64,000 bases of DNA from Chryseosolibacter indicum (GTDB taxonomy: Bacteria > Bacteroidota > Bacteroidia > Cytophagales > Cyclobacteriaceae). The notes under the pieces were generated by a model. The model ran no database searches. It had not been told where the DNA came from and worked only from the letters and a program-made list of their open reading frames with translations. Shown here one piece after another: positions 25,285 to 34,668 of this stretch (position 1 is its first letter; every line of letters starts with the position of its first letter). Where the stretch lies: contig NZ_JAHESD010000002.1 of NCBI RefSeq assembly GCF_018598585.1, positions 124,001 through 188,000 of the forward strand. Direction: 5' to 3'. Both the position numbers and the translations under genes were made by a program.

Positions 25285-27822
25285 ATGAGAAAGGTATTTT
25301 TGTTTTTCCTTCTTACTCCAATAATTGTTTATTCGCAAACTTATCAGCAACCAGATGCGGCTCAGATTAAACTAAGGCTGAAGAAACTTAATTTTCTAGG
25401 TTCAGTTCTCTATATGGCGGCGCATCCTGATGATGAGAACACAAAAGTTATAACCTATCTTTCTAACGATCGGCTGGCTACAACAGCTTATTTATCCCTT
25501 ACGCGGGGAGATGGCGGGCAAAACCTTATAGGACCTGAAATCAGGGACCTACTAGGTGTAATACGTACCCAGGAACTATTAGCAGCAAGACGTGTAGATG
25601 GTGGGCTCCAATTCTTTACGCGAGCCAATGATTTCGGTTTTTCCAAGTCGCCCAATGAGGCTTTTTCTATTTGGGGGAAACAAGAAGTTTTCTCAGATGT
25701 AATTAAGGTTTTCAGACAATATCAACCAGATGTTATCATAACAAGATTTCCTCCCGATGAGCGTGCTGGCCATGGGCATCATACTGCTTCGGCAATCTTA
25801 GCTAACGAGGCATTTGATGCTTCAGCAGATCCGAACGTTTATCCTGAACAGTTGAAGGAGCTAAAAGCATGGCAGCCGAAACGACTCTATACCAATACGG
25901 GGAGGTGGTGGAATAAAGACATTGACGAAAAATCTCCAGGGGTTTTAACTTTAGATGTAGGAGGCTACAATCAGCTACTAGGAAAGTCGTATACCGAAAT
26001 TGCAGCACTAAGCAGTAGTCAGCATAGGAGTCAGGGTTGGGGAACAAGAGGTGTGCGAGGCTACTTTCCCGAATTTTTGGAATATATGAAGGGAGAGCGG
26101 GCGCAGAAGGATGTCTTTGACGGCATCAATACCACATGGACCCGACTAAAGGGGGGTGATAAAGTACAGGTCCTTGTCGATAGAGTGATTAAAGAATTTC
26201 AGGTAGAAAATCCCTCAGCAATTGTTCCGACCTTGCTACTTCTCCGAAAAGCAATTAATAGCTTAGAGGAAGGCATATGGAAGCAACGCAAGCTCAAAGA
26301 AGCCGAGCAGCTTATTAAGGATTGTCTTGGATTATACCTGGAAGTAACCTCTTCGCACTACCAGACAACCCAGGGTGAAGAGTTAAAAAATTCTTTTGAG
26401 CTTGTAAACCGTTCTTCATTTCCCTTGACCTTAAAGAATGTAAGATCGGCTTCTTTGAAGTGGGATACAACATGTCTGCAGGAGTTAAAGACGAACAACA
26501 AAATTCAATTTAGGTCTAAAATAATAACACCGGAGGCGCTTCCTTATTCAGATCCTTACTGGTTGCAAAATCCGCATACGCTGGGTTTGTTCAATGTTCA
26601 CAATAAAGCATATATAGGCCTTCCTGAAAATCCTCCAGCCATCTCTTATACCTTTACATTCGAGGTCGGCGAGGAATTAGTTGACTTCGAAGTGCCACTT
26701 ATCTATAAATGGACTGATCATGTAAAGGGTGAAATGTGGCGGGCATTGGAGATAGTACCACCGGTATTTATAAATACACAGGATAAGGTTTTAATCTTTT
26801 CTGATGACTCACCAAAGCAGTACCGAGTAGTATTAAAATCATCGTCGAGTAAAAAATTAGAAGGTACCCTTAAATTGAAACTTCCGGAGGGATGGAGAGC
26901 TGAGCCATCGGCACACACATTTAGTTTTACACGCCGGGATGATGAGCTGATAAGAACATTTACAATTTATCCTTCTGTTGCCGAATCTAAAGGTGTGTTA
27001 GAGGCAATAGCTGTAATTGATGGAAAGGAATACAATAAATCAATTCAGCTGATTCAGTATGACCATATTCCCGTTCAGACAATTCTTCCAATTGCGCAAA
27101 CCAATGTGGTAAAGATCGGACTTAAAAAAGAAGGAAAGACGATAGCTTATATTAAAGGCGCCGGAGATGAAGTCCCCAACGCATTGCGTAATATGGGTTA
27201 CGACGTGTGGGAGATGAAGAATGAAGAAGTAACACCTGATAACCTAAAACGCGTAGATGCTGTTGTTCTTGGTGTTCGTGCATTAAATACGAATGATCGC
27301 ATACGCTATTTCATGAATGATCTTCTAGCTTACGCAAAAGAAGGTGGAACTGTGGTAGTTCAATACAATACCAGTAACGAGCTGTGGGTAGAGAACTTTT
27401 CTCCTTTTCAAATAAAGTTAAGTAGAGATCGTGTTACGGAGGAAGATGCGGAAGTGCGTATTCTTAAACCTGATCATGTAGCTTTAAATTATCCAAATAA
27501 AATAACTGCAAAGGATTTTGAAGGATGGGTGCAGGAAAGAGGGCTGTACTTTCCATCTCAATGGGATGCGAACTTTGAGGCTTTACTTTCTATGAATGAT
27601 AAAAGAGAAACTCCGAAAGATGGAAGTTTACTGGTTGCTAAATACGGGAATGGCTATTATGTGTATACTGGACTGTCGTTTTTCAGAGAGCTTCCTGAAG
27701 GAGTTTCAGGTGCTTATAAACTCTTCGCTAACCTTGTTTCGTTAGGAAAGCAGCCTGTAAAAACTGAGGCAACAAAAGAAAAAAGCAAGGAAAAACCAAA
27801 CGCTAGCAAGAAGCGTCTTTAG
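25285..27822 (+). CDS. Secreted PIG-L-family deacetylase with C-terminal GATase-like domain
   Basis: 845 residues. Signal peptide (FLFFLLTPIIVYSQ). The PIG-L/LmbE zinc domain lies at about 35-260 with the metal motif MAAHPDDENTKV, the RGDGGQN segment and the distal HGHH. A beta-sandwich-rich middle (about 340-600) follows, then a flavodoxin/GATase-like alpha/beta domain (about 605-820; GKTIAYIKGAGDEVPNAL, VVLGVRALN). PIG-L enzymes remove N-acetyl groups from GlcNAc-type substrates. It lies just upstream of a 38-residue membrane peptide and an SSS symporter, which suggests deacetylation of an amino sugar outside the cytoplasm followed by uptake. The pairing is inference. The Lys-rich tail is unusual. 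Confidence 0.9.
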   Translation: MRKVFLFFLLTPIIVYSQTYQQPDAAQIKLRLKKLNFLGSVLYMAAHPDDENTKVITYLSNDRLATTAYLSLTRGDGGQNLIGPEIRDLLGVIRTQELLAARRVDGGLQFFTRANDFGFSKSPNEAFSIWGKQEVFSDVIKVFRQYQPDVIITRFPPDERAGHGHHTASAILANEAFDASADPNVYPEQLKELKAWQPKRLYTNTGRWWNKDIDEKSPGVLTLDVGGYNQLLGKSYTEIAALSSSQHRSQGWGTRGVRGYFPEFLEYMKGERAQKDVFDGINTTWTRLKGGDKVQVLVDRVIKEFQVENPSAIVPTLLLLRKAINSLEEGIWKQRKLKEAEQLIKDCLGLYLEVTSSHYQTTQGEELKNSFELVNRSSFPLTLKNVRSASLKWDTTCLQELKTNNKIQFRSKIITPEALPYSDPYWLQNPHTLGLFNVHNKAYIGLPENPPAISYTFTFEVGEELVDFEVPLIYKWTDHVKGEMWRALEIVPPVFINTQDKVLIFSDDSPKQYRVVLKSSSSKKLEGTLKLKLPEGWRAEPSAHTFSFTRRDDELIRTFTIYPSVAESKGVLEAIAVIDGKEYNKSIQLIQYDHIPVQTILPIAQTNVVKIGLKKEGKTIAYIKGAGDEVPNALRNMGYDVWEMKNEEVTPDNLKRVDAVVLGVRALNTNDRIRYFMNDLLAYAKEGGTVVVQYNTSNELWVENFSPFQIKLSRDRVTEEDAEVRILKPDHVALNYPNKITAKDFEGWVQERGLYFPSQWDANFEALLSMNDKRETPKDGSLLVAKYGNGYYVYTGLSFFRELPEGVSGAYKLFANLVSLGKQPVKTEATKEKSKEKPNASKKRL

Positions 27823-27855
27823 TTATATACGATAAAGAAAACATTTAATACTAAG

Positions 27856-27972
27856 ATGGAAAAAGACACTCCACCTGTCTTCAAGTCCTGGCGTCAGTGG
27901 TACGTTCTTGTAATAGCCGTACTGGTTGTTCAGGTTGTTTTATATTACCTGTTAACCCAGTCATTCTCATGA
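27856..27972 (+). CDS. 38-residue single-helix membrane peptide, overlapping the SSS gene
   Basis: ATG at 27856, TGA at 27970-27972. A polar N terminus (MEKDTPPVFKSWRQWY) precedes one hydrophobic helix (VLVIAVLVVQVVLYYLL) and the tail TQSFS. It lies 33 bp after the PIG-L stop. The stop overlaps the symporter ATG (27969) as ATGA, a standard sign of translational coupling. The Trp/Tyr belt before the helix is typical of small transporter-associated peptides. No family is recognised. A small subunit of the symporter is likely by position. Confidence 0.7.
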   Translation: MEKDTPPVFKSWRQWYVLVIAVLVVQVVLYYLLTQSFS

Positions 27973-29663
27973 ACAGTTTAGATTGGGTAGTGCTTATAGG
28001 CACCGTTGCTTTTATTGTTACCTATGGAACATGGAAGACAAGGAAGACAGCAACCATGGAAGGCTATCTGAAGGGTGATAGTTCCCTTAAATGGTGGATG
28101 ATCGGCATTTCTATTATGGCTACGCAAGCGAGCGCTGTAACTTTCCTATCAACACCTGGGCAGGCGATAGAAGATGGAATGCGTTTTCTTCAGTTCTACT
28201 TTGGTCTTCCAATTGCCATGGTCATTATTTCAGTTACTATGGTACCTATCTATTATAAGTTGAAGGTATACACTGCGTATGAGTATCTTGAAAACCGATT
28301 CGACCTTAAAACACGTTCTCTCGCTGCAGTATTGTTTCTTATACTTAGAGGGCTTTCCGCAGGTATAACATTGTATGCTCCTGCATTGGTTCTTTCAACA
28401 ATATTGGAGTGGCGTATTTCGATCACCACTGTAATAATCGGTTCACTGGTTATCATCTACGTTGTATCCGGAGGAACTAAGGCAGTTAGCCTAACCCAAC
28501 GTCATCAGATGGCTGTAATCATGAGCGGAATGATACTGGCCGGGATACTTGCATTTTCAATGTTGCCTCATGATGTTTCATTTATAGATACTGTTACAAT
28601 AGCAGGGGAATTGGGAAAGCTCAACCTTGTTAATATAGAATTCAATCCCAATGACAGATACAACATTTGGTCCGGACTTATTGCAGGTACCTTTCTGTTT
28701 CTTTCTTACTTCGGAACAGATCAGTCGCAGGTAGCGCGTTACCTAGGAGGCGCTTCAATTGCTGAAAGCAGATTGGGACTTATCTTCAACGGTCTGCTTA
28801 AAATCCCAATGCAGTTCATTATTCTTTTTATCGGTGTGCTGGTATACGTATTCTATCTCTTCCATCAACCCCCCATATTTCATAATACAGTGCTTAAAGA
28901 GACTGTAATGCAAACTGAAAGAGGTGATACCTTACGAGCTATTGATAATGCTTATACCAAAGTCTTTAACGAAAAGAAGGGTGAGGTTATTAACCTTGTT
29001 GATGCTATTCACGCAAAAGACGAGCGTAGCGTGAAGGCAGCACGTTCAAAAATAAAGGCAATTGAAGAAGAAGAAAAGCTACTAAGAGATTCTACAAGAG
29101 CCATTATTAAGAATGCGCTCCCTGCCGCCAAAGTTCAAGACCGGGATTATATCTTTTTAAATTTTGTACTGAATAATTTACCGCATGGAATTATCGGCTT
29201 ACTTCTCGCCGTCATGTTTTCTGCAGCCATGTCGTCAATGGCAGGCGAACTAAATGCGTTGGCATCAACAACAACAGTGGATATCTACAAAAGATCGGTT
29301 GCCATCAATCAATCAGAAGTAGTATACATTAAAGCTTCAAAATGGTTTACTATTGCGTGGGCAATTCTCGCTATGGCTTTTGCTATGCTTGCAAGCTTTG
29401 CAGAGAACCTGATACAATTCGTTAATATAGTTGGGTCACTATTCTATGGAACTATTCTTGGTATTTTTCTTACAGCTTTCTATGTGAAGTATGTGAAAGG
29501 CACGGCTGTTTTTTGGTCAGCGCTTATAGCAGAGGGAATTGTTTTCTATTGTTACTTCTTTACCGATATTGCTTTTCTACTCTACAACATAATTGGATGT
29601 ATCAGTGTTATACTAATATCCATTCTTACGCAGGCGTTTATTCAAAAGCAACGTATTGCGTAA
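27969..29663 (+). CDS. Sodium:solute symporter (SSS family)
   Basis: 564 residues from the ATG at 27969. The frame is open upstream to 27897, but that region codes for the 38-residue peptide in another frame. About 13 helices. Family segments: SLKWWMIGISIMATQASAVTFLSTPGQA near the N terminus (cut here: WWMIGISIMATQAS), YTAYEYLENRFD, GGTKAVSLTQRHQ, FLSYFGTDQSQVARYL, and FSAAMSSMAGELNALAS. A charged, helical insertion (about 310-390, rich in Lys/Glu/Arg) lies between two late helices. The substrate is probably the product of the PIG-L enzyme, an amino sugar or related molecule, by operon logic only. Confidence 0.93.
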   Translation: MNSLDWVVLIGTVAFIVTYGTWKTRKTATMEGYLKGDSSLKWWMIGISIMATQASAVTFLSTPGQAIEDGMRFLQFYFGLPIAMVIISVTMVPIYYKLKVYTAYEYLENRFDLKTRSLAAVLFLILRGLSAGITLYAPALVLSTILEWRISITTVIIGSLVIIYVVSGGTKAVSLTQRHQMAVIMSGMILAGILAFSMLPHDVSFIDTVTIAGELGKLNLVNIEFNPNDRYNIWSGLIAGTFLFLSYFGTDQSQVARYLGGASIAESRLGLIFNGLLKIPMQFIILFIGVLVYVFYLFHQPPIFHNTVLKETVMQTERGDTLRAIDNAYTKVFNEKKGEVINLVDAIHAKDERSVKAARSKIKAIEEEEKLLRDSTRAIIKNALPAAKVQDRDYIFLNFVLNNLPHGIIGLLLAVMFSAAMSSMAGELNALASTTTVDIYKRSVAINQSEVVYIKASKWFTIAWAILAMAFAMLASFAENLIQFVNIVGSLFYGTILGIFLTAFYVKYVKGTAVFWSALIAEGIVFYCYFFTDIAFLLYNIIGCISVILISILTQAFIQKQRIA

Positions 29664-29829
29664 ATAGTTATCAGCTTAAATTTTGATGCCAAGAAGTACA
29701 GACTTTATTCGTTGATGTCATTCATTTAACTATTAATCAATCTATCGACTTCAACGGCAAAATGATCAACTTATTTCTTTTCTCACCGTAACTAGTTACA
29801 ATCTGAAACCTGTAAAAATGTAGAATTAT

Positions 29830-30354
29830 ATGATACCAGATAAAGTTATCTATACAGATGGGAGGGATGTAACAGTTACAGATTCTGCTCTCAAAGTTAA
29901 AAATACAGCTTATAATATAAGTGGTATTACAAAGATGTGTTTGTGGACTATAAAGCCGCAACGTTGGCCTGCAGTACTTCTGCTCTTACTTGGCATAGCA
30001 GGCTTAGTATGTGGATGGATGGGGCTATTGCCCGAAAGTATGAATATGAATACCAATAGTGGTGTCATTAATAGTAATACCCTCGCCTTATGGATTGGTG
30101 CGGCATTAACCGTTATTGGAATAATTGCGTTGGTGGTAGCAAAAGAAAGATATGCCGTGCGCATTGCTACTGCTGAAGGAGAGAAGAACGCCGTAGTAAG
30201 TTATAAGCGGGAGTATATTGCTCAGATTGTTGACGCACTTAATAAAGCGTTTTCATTCAATACAACGCAAAATACATTTGCCAGCTCACAACCTTCGGGT
30301 TATACTACGAGCACTTCAACATCAGGGAAAAGTTATGTAACAATAAAAGAATAA
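29830..30354 (+). CDS. DUF6232-like two-helix membrane protein
   Basis: 174 residues. The N-terminal strand-rich part (VIYTDGRDVTVTDSALKVKNTAYNISGI) precedes two helices (about 56-72 and 88-106) with a Gly/Trp-rich loop. After them comes YAVRIATAEGEKNAVVSYKREYIAQIVDALNKAF, and a Ser/Thr-rich tail. The pattern of field-describing strand plus helix pair plus 'IVDALNKAF' helix is that of DUF6232. The function is not known. Strong terminator directly downstream. Confidence 0.7.
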   Translation: MIPDKVIYTDGRDVTVTDSALKVKNTAYNISGITKMCLWTIKPQRWPAVLLLLLGIAGLVCGWMGLLPESMNMNTNSGVINSNTLALWIGAALTVIGIIALVVAKERYAVRIATAEGEKNAVVSYKREYIAQIVDALNKAFSFNTTQNTFASSQPSGYTTSTSTSGKSYVTIKE

Positions 30355-30398
30355 GTTGGTTTCAGTAAGGCTGTAGATTATAAAATCTACAGCGTAAT

Positions 30399-30426
30399 AG
30401 ATCTGCTCTTAGAGCAGATCTTTTTT
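30399..30426 (+). terminator. Rho-independent terminator of the DUF6232-like gene
   Basis: A perfect 10-bp stem AGATCTGCTC (30399-30408) / GAGCAGATCT (30412-30421) with loop TTA and a run of six T. A second small hairpin (GCTGTAGAT / ATCTACAGC) lies just upstream at 30370-30393. Confidence 0.92.
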
Positions 30427-30430
30427 GTTT

Positions 30431-30466
30431 AAAAAAAAGAAGAGCTTTCAAATTCATGAAAGCTCT
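30431..30466 (-). terminator. Rho-independent terminator of the 30516 gene
   Basis: A perfect 10-bp stem AGAGCTTTCA (30441-30450) / TGAAAGCTCT (30457-30466). On the minus strand it is followed by TTCTTTTTTTT (30431-30440). It faces the plus-strand terminator at 30399-30426, so the convergent pair is insulated in both directions. Confidence 0.88.
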
Positions 30467-30515
30467 TTCAATCTATATGGCTTTGGAAGAAAAGACGTGC
30501 GAATATCAAGTGGCA

Positions 30516-30740
30516 CTATTGAGCTAGCACCTGACCTCCATTGTTCACTTTTACAAGTTTAACGGTGTCTCCGTTACAATCTACACCTTTTCCGAATTCA
30601 ATAATGGTATAACCTACACATTTCTTTTTTACTACTGATGCGTTACTAGCATTTTGTGCAGACTCATTTTTTGGAATATCAGCACCGATTAGAACAAATA
30701 CTAATGCTGCTAGGCCTGGGGCAATAATAAGTTTTTTCAT
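30516..30740 (-). CDS. Small secreted protein with two cysteines
   Basis: 74 residues. Signal peptide (MKKLIIAPGLAALVFVLIGA), an Asn/Ser/Ala-rich spacer, then a compact beta-rich tail containing Cys41 and Cys55 (KKCVG, VDCNG), perhaps disulfide-linked. Own terminator downstream. Not recognised; peptides of this shape are often exported or periplasmic. The ATG at 30740 is the only good start. Confidence 0.65.
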   Translation of the reverse strand: MKKLIIAPGLAALVFVLIGADIPKNESAQNASNASVVKKKCVGYTIIEFGKGVDCNGDTVKLVKVNNGGQVLAQ

Positions 30741-30996
30741 GCCTTTTAAGTTTAATGAGAAAGAAAACGCGAATTTCAGGATTAACTCAACTGTATATCA
30801 ATCGGTTATGCAAACCTTTAATTCGGGACTATATCTTAATAAAATATTGTGCCATTGATAAACCGGCTTAAAAAGGGCGCAATGTAATGCTGCTTGGGCA
30901 AAGTTTCTACAGCTGGTGAAATTTTCTATTCTAAAAAATTAAATGTTTGGTACAGTAATTTTCATAGGATAAGCATACCAAAAATGTTAGGAAATT

Positions 30997-32472
30997 ATGG
31001 GAAAAGATAGAGAAGGAACATTTCATCCTCGCAAAGGAAAACCATCTGGTGCGGGAAAAACAGAACTTGGAACAACCGGGTTAAAAGATATTGACACTTC
31101 AGAGTTCGATAATTACTTAGACGTTGCGGATAGATATACAGTTGGAGAAGAACAGCCAGCTCCTAATATTCCTGTAAGACATCCCAACAGAAATGTTGAT
31201 AAGGGAGAAGAGAGAAAGCAGGAGAAAAGAGATAATAATAACAATACAAACGGTAGTTATAAAAGTAAAGCGGAGACATTTACAGTAGAGCGTACGTCAA
31301 CGACGCCTGAAGAGCTACCTGCATTGATGTCTAAAGATCAATTAACAGCACTTGCTAATTTTAATTCTAGTGTATGTATTACTGCATATTTACCTACGCA
31401 CAGCTTTGGTGGCGAGAAAAATGATCAGCGAGATAATATCGTATTTAAAAATATTCTCCAGCAAATTACCAGTCAGCTTCGCGAGAAAGGTATGGACATG
31501 GGAAGGATAGAAACGCTGCTCAAGCCTGGTTATGATTTACTTCGAAATAATGAGTTCTGGTTAGATCTTAAGCAAGGCCTGGGTGTTTATATAGCGGAGA
31601 ATCATTTTAAATATATTAAAATGCCATTAGCTCCTACTGAAAAGATAATGATAAACTCATCGTTCTACATCAGTCCGCTAATGCCAATCTTATCCAGTAA
31701 GGAGTACTTCTATGTGTTGGTGTTAAGTAAAAAGCAATGCAAGCTTTATAAAGCAGATGCTTTTGGGATGACATACGTACCAACGCCGGAAGTTCCTAAT
31801 GGTGTTGATGATGTTGTTCGCTTTGAAGACAAGGACGACGAAAAATTGTTTAGAACAGATACAGCAGGTGCTGGGCAAGGTGCGAATTTCCATGGGCAAG
31901 GTGCTGGTAAGCCAGATGAGAAAAAGCATATTACCATCTATTTCGATGAGGTAGAGGAAACGTTGTGGCGCGACGTCTTCAATACTGAAAATGTACCACT
32001 TGTGCTTTGTGGGGTTGAATACCTGATACCACTTTACAAGAGTGTAGCTAAATATAAATTTATTTGGGATCAGCCTATTACAGGAAGTCACGAGCATGAT
32101 GATATCAATACATTATATAAGCAAGCCCGACAACTCGTTGAGCCATACTTCCAGCAAAGGGTAAACAGAGCATTGGAGAATTATGGAAACCAATCTGCCA
32201 CTGGATTAACGTCCAGCATTGCAGCTGATGTGATTCCTGCAGCGCATTACGGAAAAGTATCGCATCTCTTTGTTCAGAAAGACGAACATATTTGGGGTAC
32301 GTTTGACGAGATGGAGAATAAGCTGGTTATCAATGAATCGCAGCAAGGTAATGATGAGGATCTTATTGATAAGGCAGTGATGAAGACCATTCTAACAGGT
32401 GGTGAAGTTCACATGCTCGAGAAAGAGCGTATGCCGGGCCAAAGCCAGATTGCAGCATTAATGAGATATTAA
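30997..32472 (+). CDS. baeRF-type (bacterial archaeo-eukaryotic release-factor-like) protein
   Basis: 491 residues. The first ~110 are charged and disordered. The rest follows the baeRF (eRF1-like) plan: an N-terminal beta-strand segment VCITAYLPTHSFGG, a middle domain YFYVLVLSKKQCKLYKADAF, and C-terminal pelota-like parts (PLVLCGVEYLIPLYKSVAKY, HLFVQKDEHIWGTFD). The usual baeRF end, MLEKERMPGQSQIAALMRY (Pro-Gly-x-x-x-x-Ala-Leu-x-Arg), is present. Such proteins are proposed to act on stalled ribosomes or in stress, which is not proven here. It heads a compact run with gaps of 10 and 9 bp to the 69-residue gene and SDR. Confidence 0.85.
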   Translation: MGKDREGTFHPRKGKPSGAGKTELGTTGLKDIDTSEFDNYLDVADRYTVGEEQPAPNIPVRHPNRNVDKGEERKQEKRDNNNNTNGSYKSKAETFTVERTSTTPEELPALMSKDQLTALANFNSSVCITAYLPTHSFGGEKNDQRDNIVFKNILQQITSQLREKGMDMGRIETLLKPGYDLLRNNEFWLDLKQGLGVYIAENHFKYIKMPLAPTEKIMINSSFYISPLMPILSSKEYFYVLVLSKKQCKLYKADAFGMTYVPTPEVPNGVDDVVRFEDKDDEKLFRTDTAGAGQGANFHGQGAGKPDEKKHITIYFDEVEETLWRDVFNTENVPLVLCGVEYLIPLYKSVAKYKFIWDQPITGSHEHDDINTLYKQARQLVEPYFQQRVNRALENYGNQSATGLTSSIAADVIPAAHYGKVSHLFVQKDEHIWGTFDEMENKLVINESQQGNDEDLIDKAVMKTILTGGEVHMLEKERMPGQSQIAALMRY

Positions 32473-32482
32473 GATTTTACAT

Positions 32483-32692
32483 ATGCAGAATTACAGAATC
32501 TATTTTGGCGATGGTGAACGTAGTGAAGTAGTAAGGATATTACGCAGCCATCATGATATTATCATTGATAACATAGATGATAATAGCGTAGGAATTACGA
32601 TAGAACGTGATGATGACGGTGCTTCTTATAGAAGTCTTATGGATGAAATCGATCGTGAAATTTTCTCTTTAAGAAGCGAATCAGGTATATAA
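32483..32692 (+). CDS. Hypothetical 69-residue protein in the stress operon
   Basis: Small, cytoplasmic and acidic. The first half is alpha/beta (MQNYRIYFGDGERSEVVRIL), and the rest is DIIIDNIDDNSVGITIERDDDG followed by a helix (LMDEIDREIFSLR). No family is recognised. It sits 10 bp after the baeRF gene and 9 bp before the SDR gene on the same strand, so it is very probably cotranscribed. Confidence 0.75.
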   Translation: MQNYRIYFGDGERSEVVRILRSHHDIIIDNIDDNSVGITIERDDDGASYRSLMDEIDREIFSLRSESGI

Positions 32693-32701
32693 ACTTTAGA
32701 T

Positions 32702-33565
32702 ATGGATTCATCAGTAATGCCAAAGGAAATTCCACCTCAGCATCAGGATAAACAACCTGGTATTGAGCAGGAGATGAATCCGAGGCCGGTCTATGATAAT
32801 GACCAACCTGGCTTCGGTCGTCTTAAAGATAAAGTTGCAATTATTACCGGAGGAGACAGTGGTATAGGGAGGTCAGTGGCGGTTCTGTTCGCCAAGGAAG
32901 GAGCAGATGTTGCAATTGTTTACCTCAACGAACATGAGGATGCAGAAGAGACAGCGGCTCTCGTCAGAAAGTATGGCAAGGAAGCCTTGCTGATTCCTAC
33001 TGATATTTCTGTTGAGGTTAATTGTAAAAATGCAGTTGACCAAACGGTAGAAAAGTTTGGAAGGTTAGATATTCTTGTTAATAACGCTGCAGTTCAGTAT
33101 GAACAACACGATATACAGGATATATCAGCACAACAATGGGAATACACTTTCAGAGTGAATATCTTTTCGTACTTTTTTCTTTCTAAATATGCATCAGCAT
33201 ATATTCAGGAAGGTGGTTCAATTATCAATACCACGTCTGTAAATGCATATCGGGGAAATGAAGTATTGATGGATTACTCAGCGACTAAGGGTGCAATTGT
33301 ATCCTTTACAAGAAGTTTGTCGCAGTCATTAATTAAGAAAGGCGTTCGTGTAAATGCAGTAGCTCCTGGGCCGGTATGGACACCTTTAATACCTGCATCA
33401 TTTGATGATGAGAAGGTAGAAAAGTTTGGTAAAGATACACCGATGCAGCGTCCCGCTCAACCGGTTGAGATTGCTACATGTTACGTGTTCCTTGCTTCCA
33501 ACGAGGCTGCGTTCTTAACAGGACAAGTACTTCATCCGAATGGAGGTTCTATTATTAATACGTGA
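32702..33565 (+). CDS. YghA/YdaD-like short-chain dehydrogenase, stress-associated
   Basis: 287 residues. The N-terminal extension (about 1-40) is rich in Pro, Gln and Asp, as in general-stress SDRs (YghA, YdaD). The core has TGGDSGIGRS, NNAA in place of NNAG, Ser in NTTSVNAY, the YSATK active-site motif and PGPVWTPLIP. Probably NADP-linked with a general reductase role. It ends the baeRF operon; a strong terminator is directly downstream. Confidence 0.93.
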   Translation: MDSSVMPKEIPPQHQDKQPGIEQEMNPRPVYDNDQPGFGRLKDKVAIITGGDSGIGRSVAVLFAKEGADVAIVYLNEHEDAEETAALVRKYGKEALLIPTDISVEVNCKNAVDQTVEKFGRLDILVNNAAVQYEQHDIQDISAQQWEYTFRVNIFSYFFLSKYASAYIQEGGSIINTTSVNAYRGNEVLMDYSATKGAIVSFTRSLSQSLIKKGVRVNAVAPGPVWTPLIPASFDDEKVEKFGKDTPMQRPAQPVEIATCYVFLASNEAAFLTGQVLHPNGGSIINT

Positions 33566-33587
33566 TTTTTGGGGTTTATTAAGACAG

Positions 33588-33620
33588 AAAGTTCGCAGAT
33601 GAAAGTCTGCGAACTTTTTT
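33588..33620 (+). terminator. Rho-independent terminator of the baeRF-SDR operon
   Basis: A perfect 12-bp stem AAAGTTCGCAGA / TCTGCGAACTTT with a six-base loop (TGAAAG) and a six-T tail. It starts 23 bp after the SDR stop and separates this operon from the LLM gene. Confidence 0.93.
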
Positions 33621-33679
33621 ATTTCTATTCATGGCAAGATTCTTTATTGTATTAACGCAATAAACAATTATAAAACATC

Positions 33680-34654
33680 ATGGCGCTAATTGGGTATCAT
33701 GCTTCACACGAACAGTTTAAACCAAGTGAACTGCTTCAATACGTAGCAATGGCAGAGCAAGCAGGGTTTCAGGCAGTAAATTCATCTGATCATTTTCATC
33801 CCTGGAGTAAACGTCAGGGGCAAAGTGGTTTTTCCTTTGCCTGGTTGGGTGCTGCATTACAAAGTACAATGCTGCCTTATGGTGTTGTGTGTTCTCCAGG
33901 ACAAAGATATCATCCAGCTATTGTTGCTCAGGCTGTATCTACTTTGTGCGAAATGTTTCCGGGAAGGTTTTGGATTTCGGTGGGAAGTGGTGAAGCGCTT
34001 AACGAACGTATCACAGGAGAGAAGTTTCCTGCCAAGCAGGAGCGCAACGAAAGATTGCTCGAGTGCGTGGAGATAATGCGAAGACTGCTGAGAGGGGAGA
34101 AGGTAACACATCATGGTCGGGTTATTGTCGAAGAAGCACAGTTATATACGCTTCCACAGATCCAGCCATTGATTATTGGGGCAGCAGTTACTACAGCAAC
34201 TGCAGGATGGGTAGGTACCTGGGCCGACGGACTTATTACGATTAATGCTCCTGAAAGAGAATTAAAAGAGACTATAAAAGCTTTCCGGGAATCCGGAGGA
34301 GAAAAGAAGCCGATGTATCTGAAACTTCAACTATCCTATTCGAGAAATGAAGAGGAGGCGCTTAAAGGTGCATACGACCAATGGCGAACCAACATCTTCT
34401 CAGGCAAAGTACTCGGTGAACTATGGACAGTGGAGCAGTTTGATGCCATCGGGGAAATGATAAGACCAGACGACATTAAAGATATGATACATATTTCTTC
34501 AGATATCCAAAAGCATGTCGATTGGATTAAGAAGTATATAGATATGGGGTTCGAGAAGATTATCCTGCATAATGTTAATCGTGAGCAGGAATACTTTATT
34601 CAGGAATTTGGAGAAAAAGTATTGCCCCATGTGTCGTCATTGCAGACTGCTTAA
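33680..34654 (+). CDS. LLM-class (luciferase-like) FMN/F420 oxidoreductase, TIGR03885-like
   Basis: 324 residues. TIM-barrel luciferase-like fold: MALIGYHASHEQFKPSELL at the N terminus, SSDHFHPW, the segment GVVCSPGQRYHPAIVAQAVSTL, FPGRFWISVGSGEALNE, WADGLITINAPE and near the C terminus GFEKIILHNVNR. The start AxxGxHAS-type and the DHFHPW motif match the TIGR03885 subgroup, which commonly sits with stress genes in Bacteroidota. Substrate unknown. It pairs with the ASRT-like gene 14 bp downstream. Confidence 0.88.
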   Translation: MALIGYHASHEQFKPSELLQYVAMAEQAGFQAVNSSDHFHPWSKRQGQSGFSFAWLGAALQSTMLPYGVVCSPGQRYHPAIVAQAVSTLCEMFPGRFWISVGSGEALNERITGEKFPAKQERNERLLECVEIMRRLLRGEKVTHHGRVIVEEAQLYTLPQIQPLIIGAAVTTATAGWVGTWADGLITINAPERELKETIKAFRESGGEKKPMYLKLQLSYSRNEEEALKGAYDQWRTNIFSGKVLGELWTVEQFDAIGEMIRPDDIKDMIHISSDIQKHVDWIKKYIDMGFEKIILHNVNREQEYFIQEFGEKVLPHVSSLQTA

Positions 34655-34668
34655 TTTAAAAGTAAATA

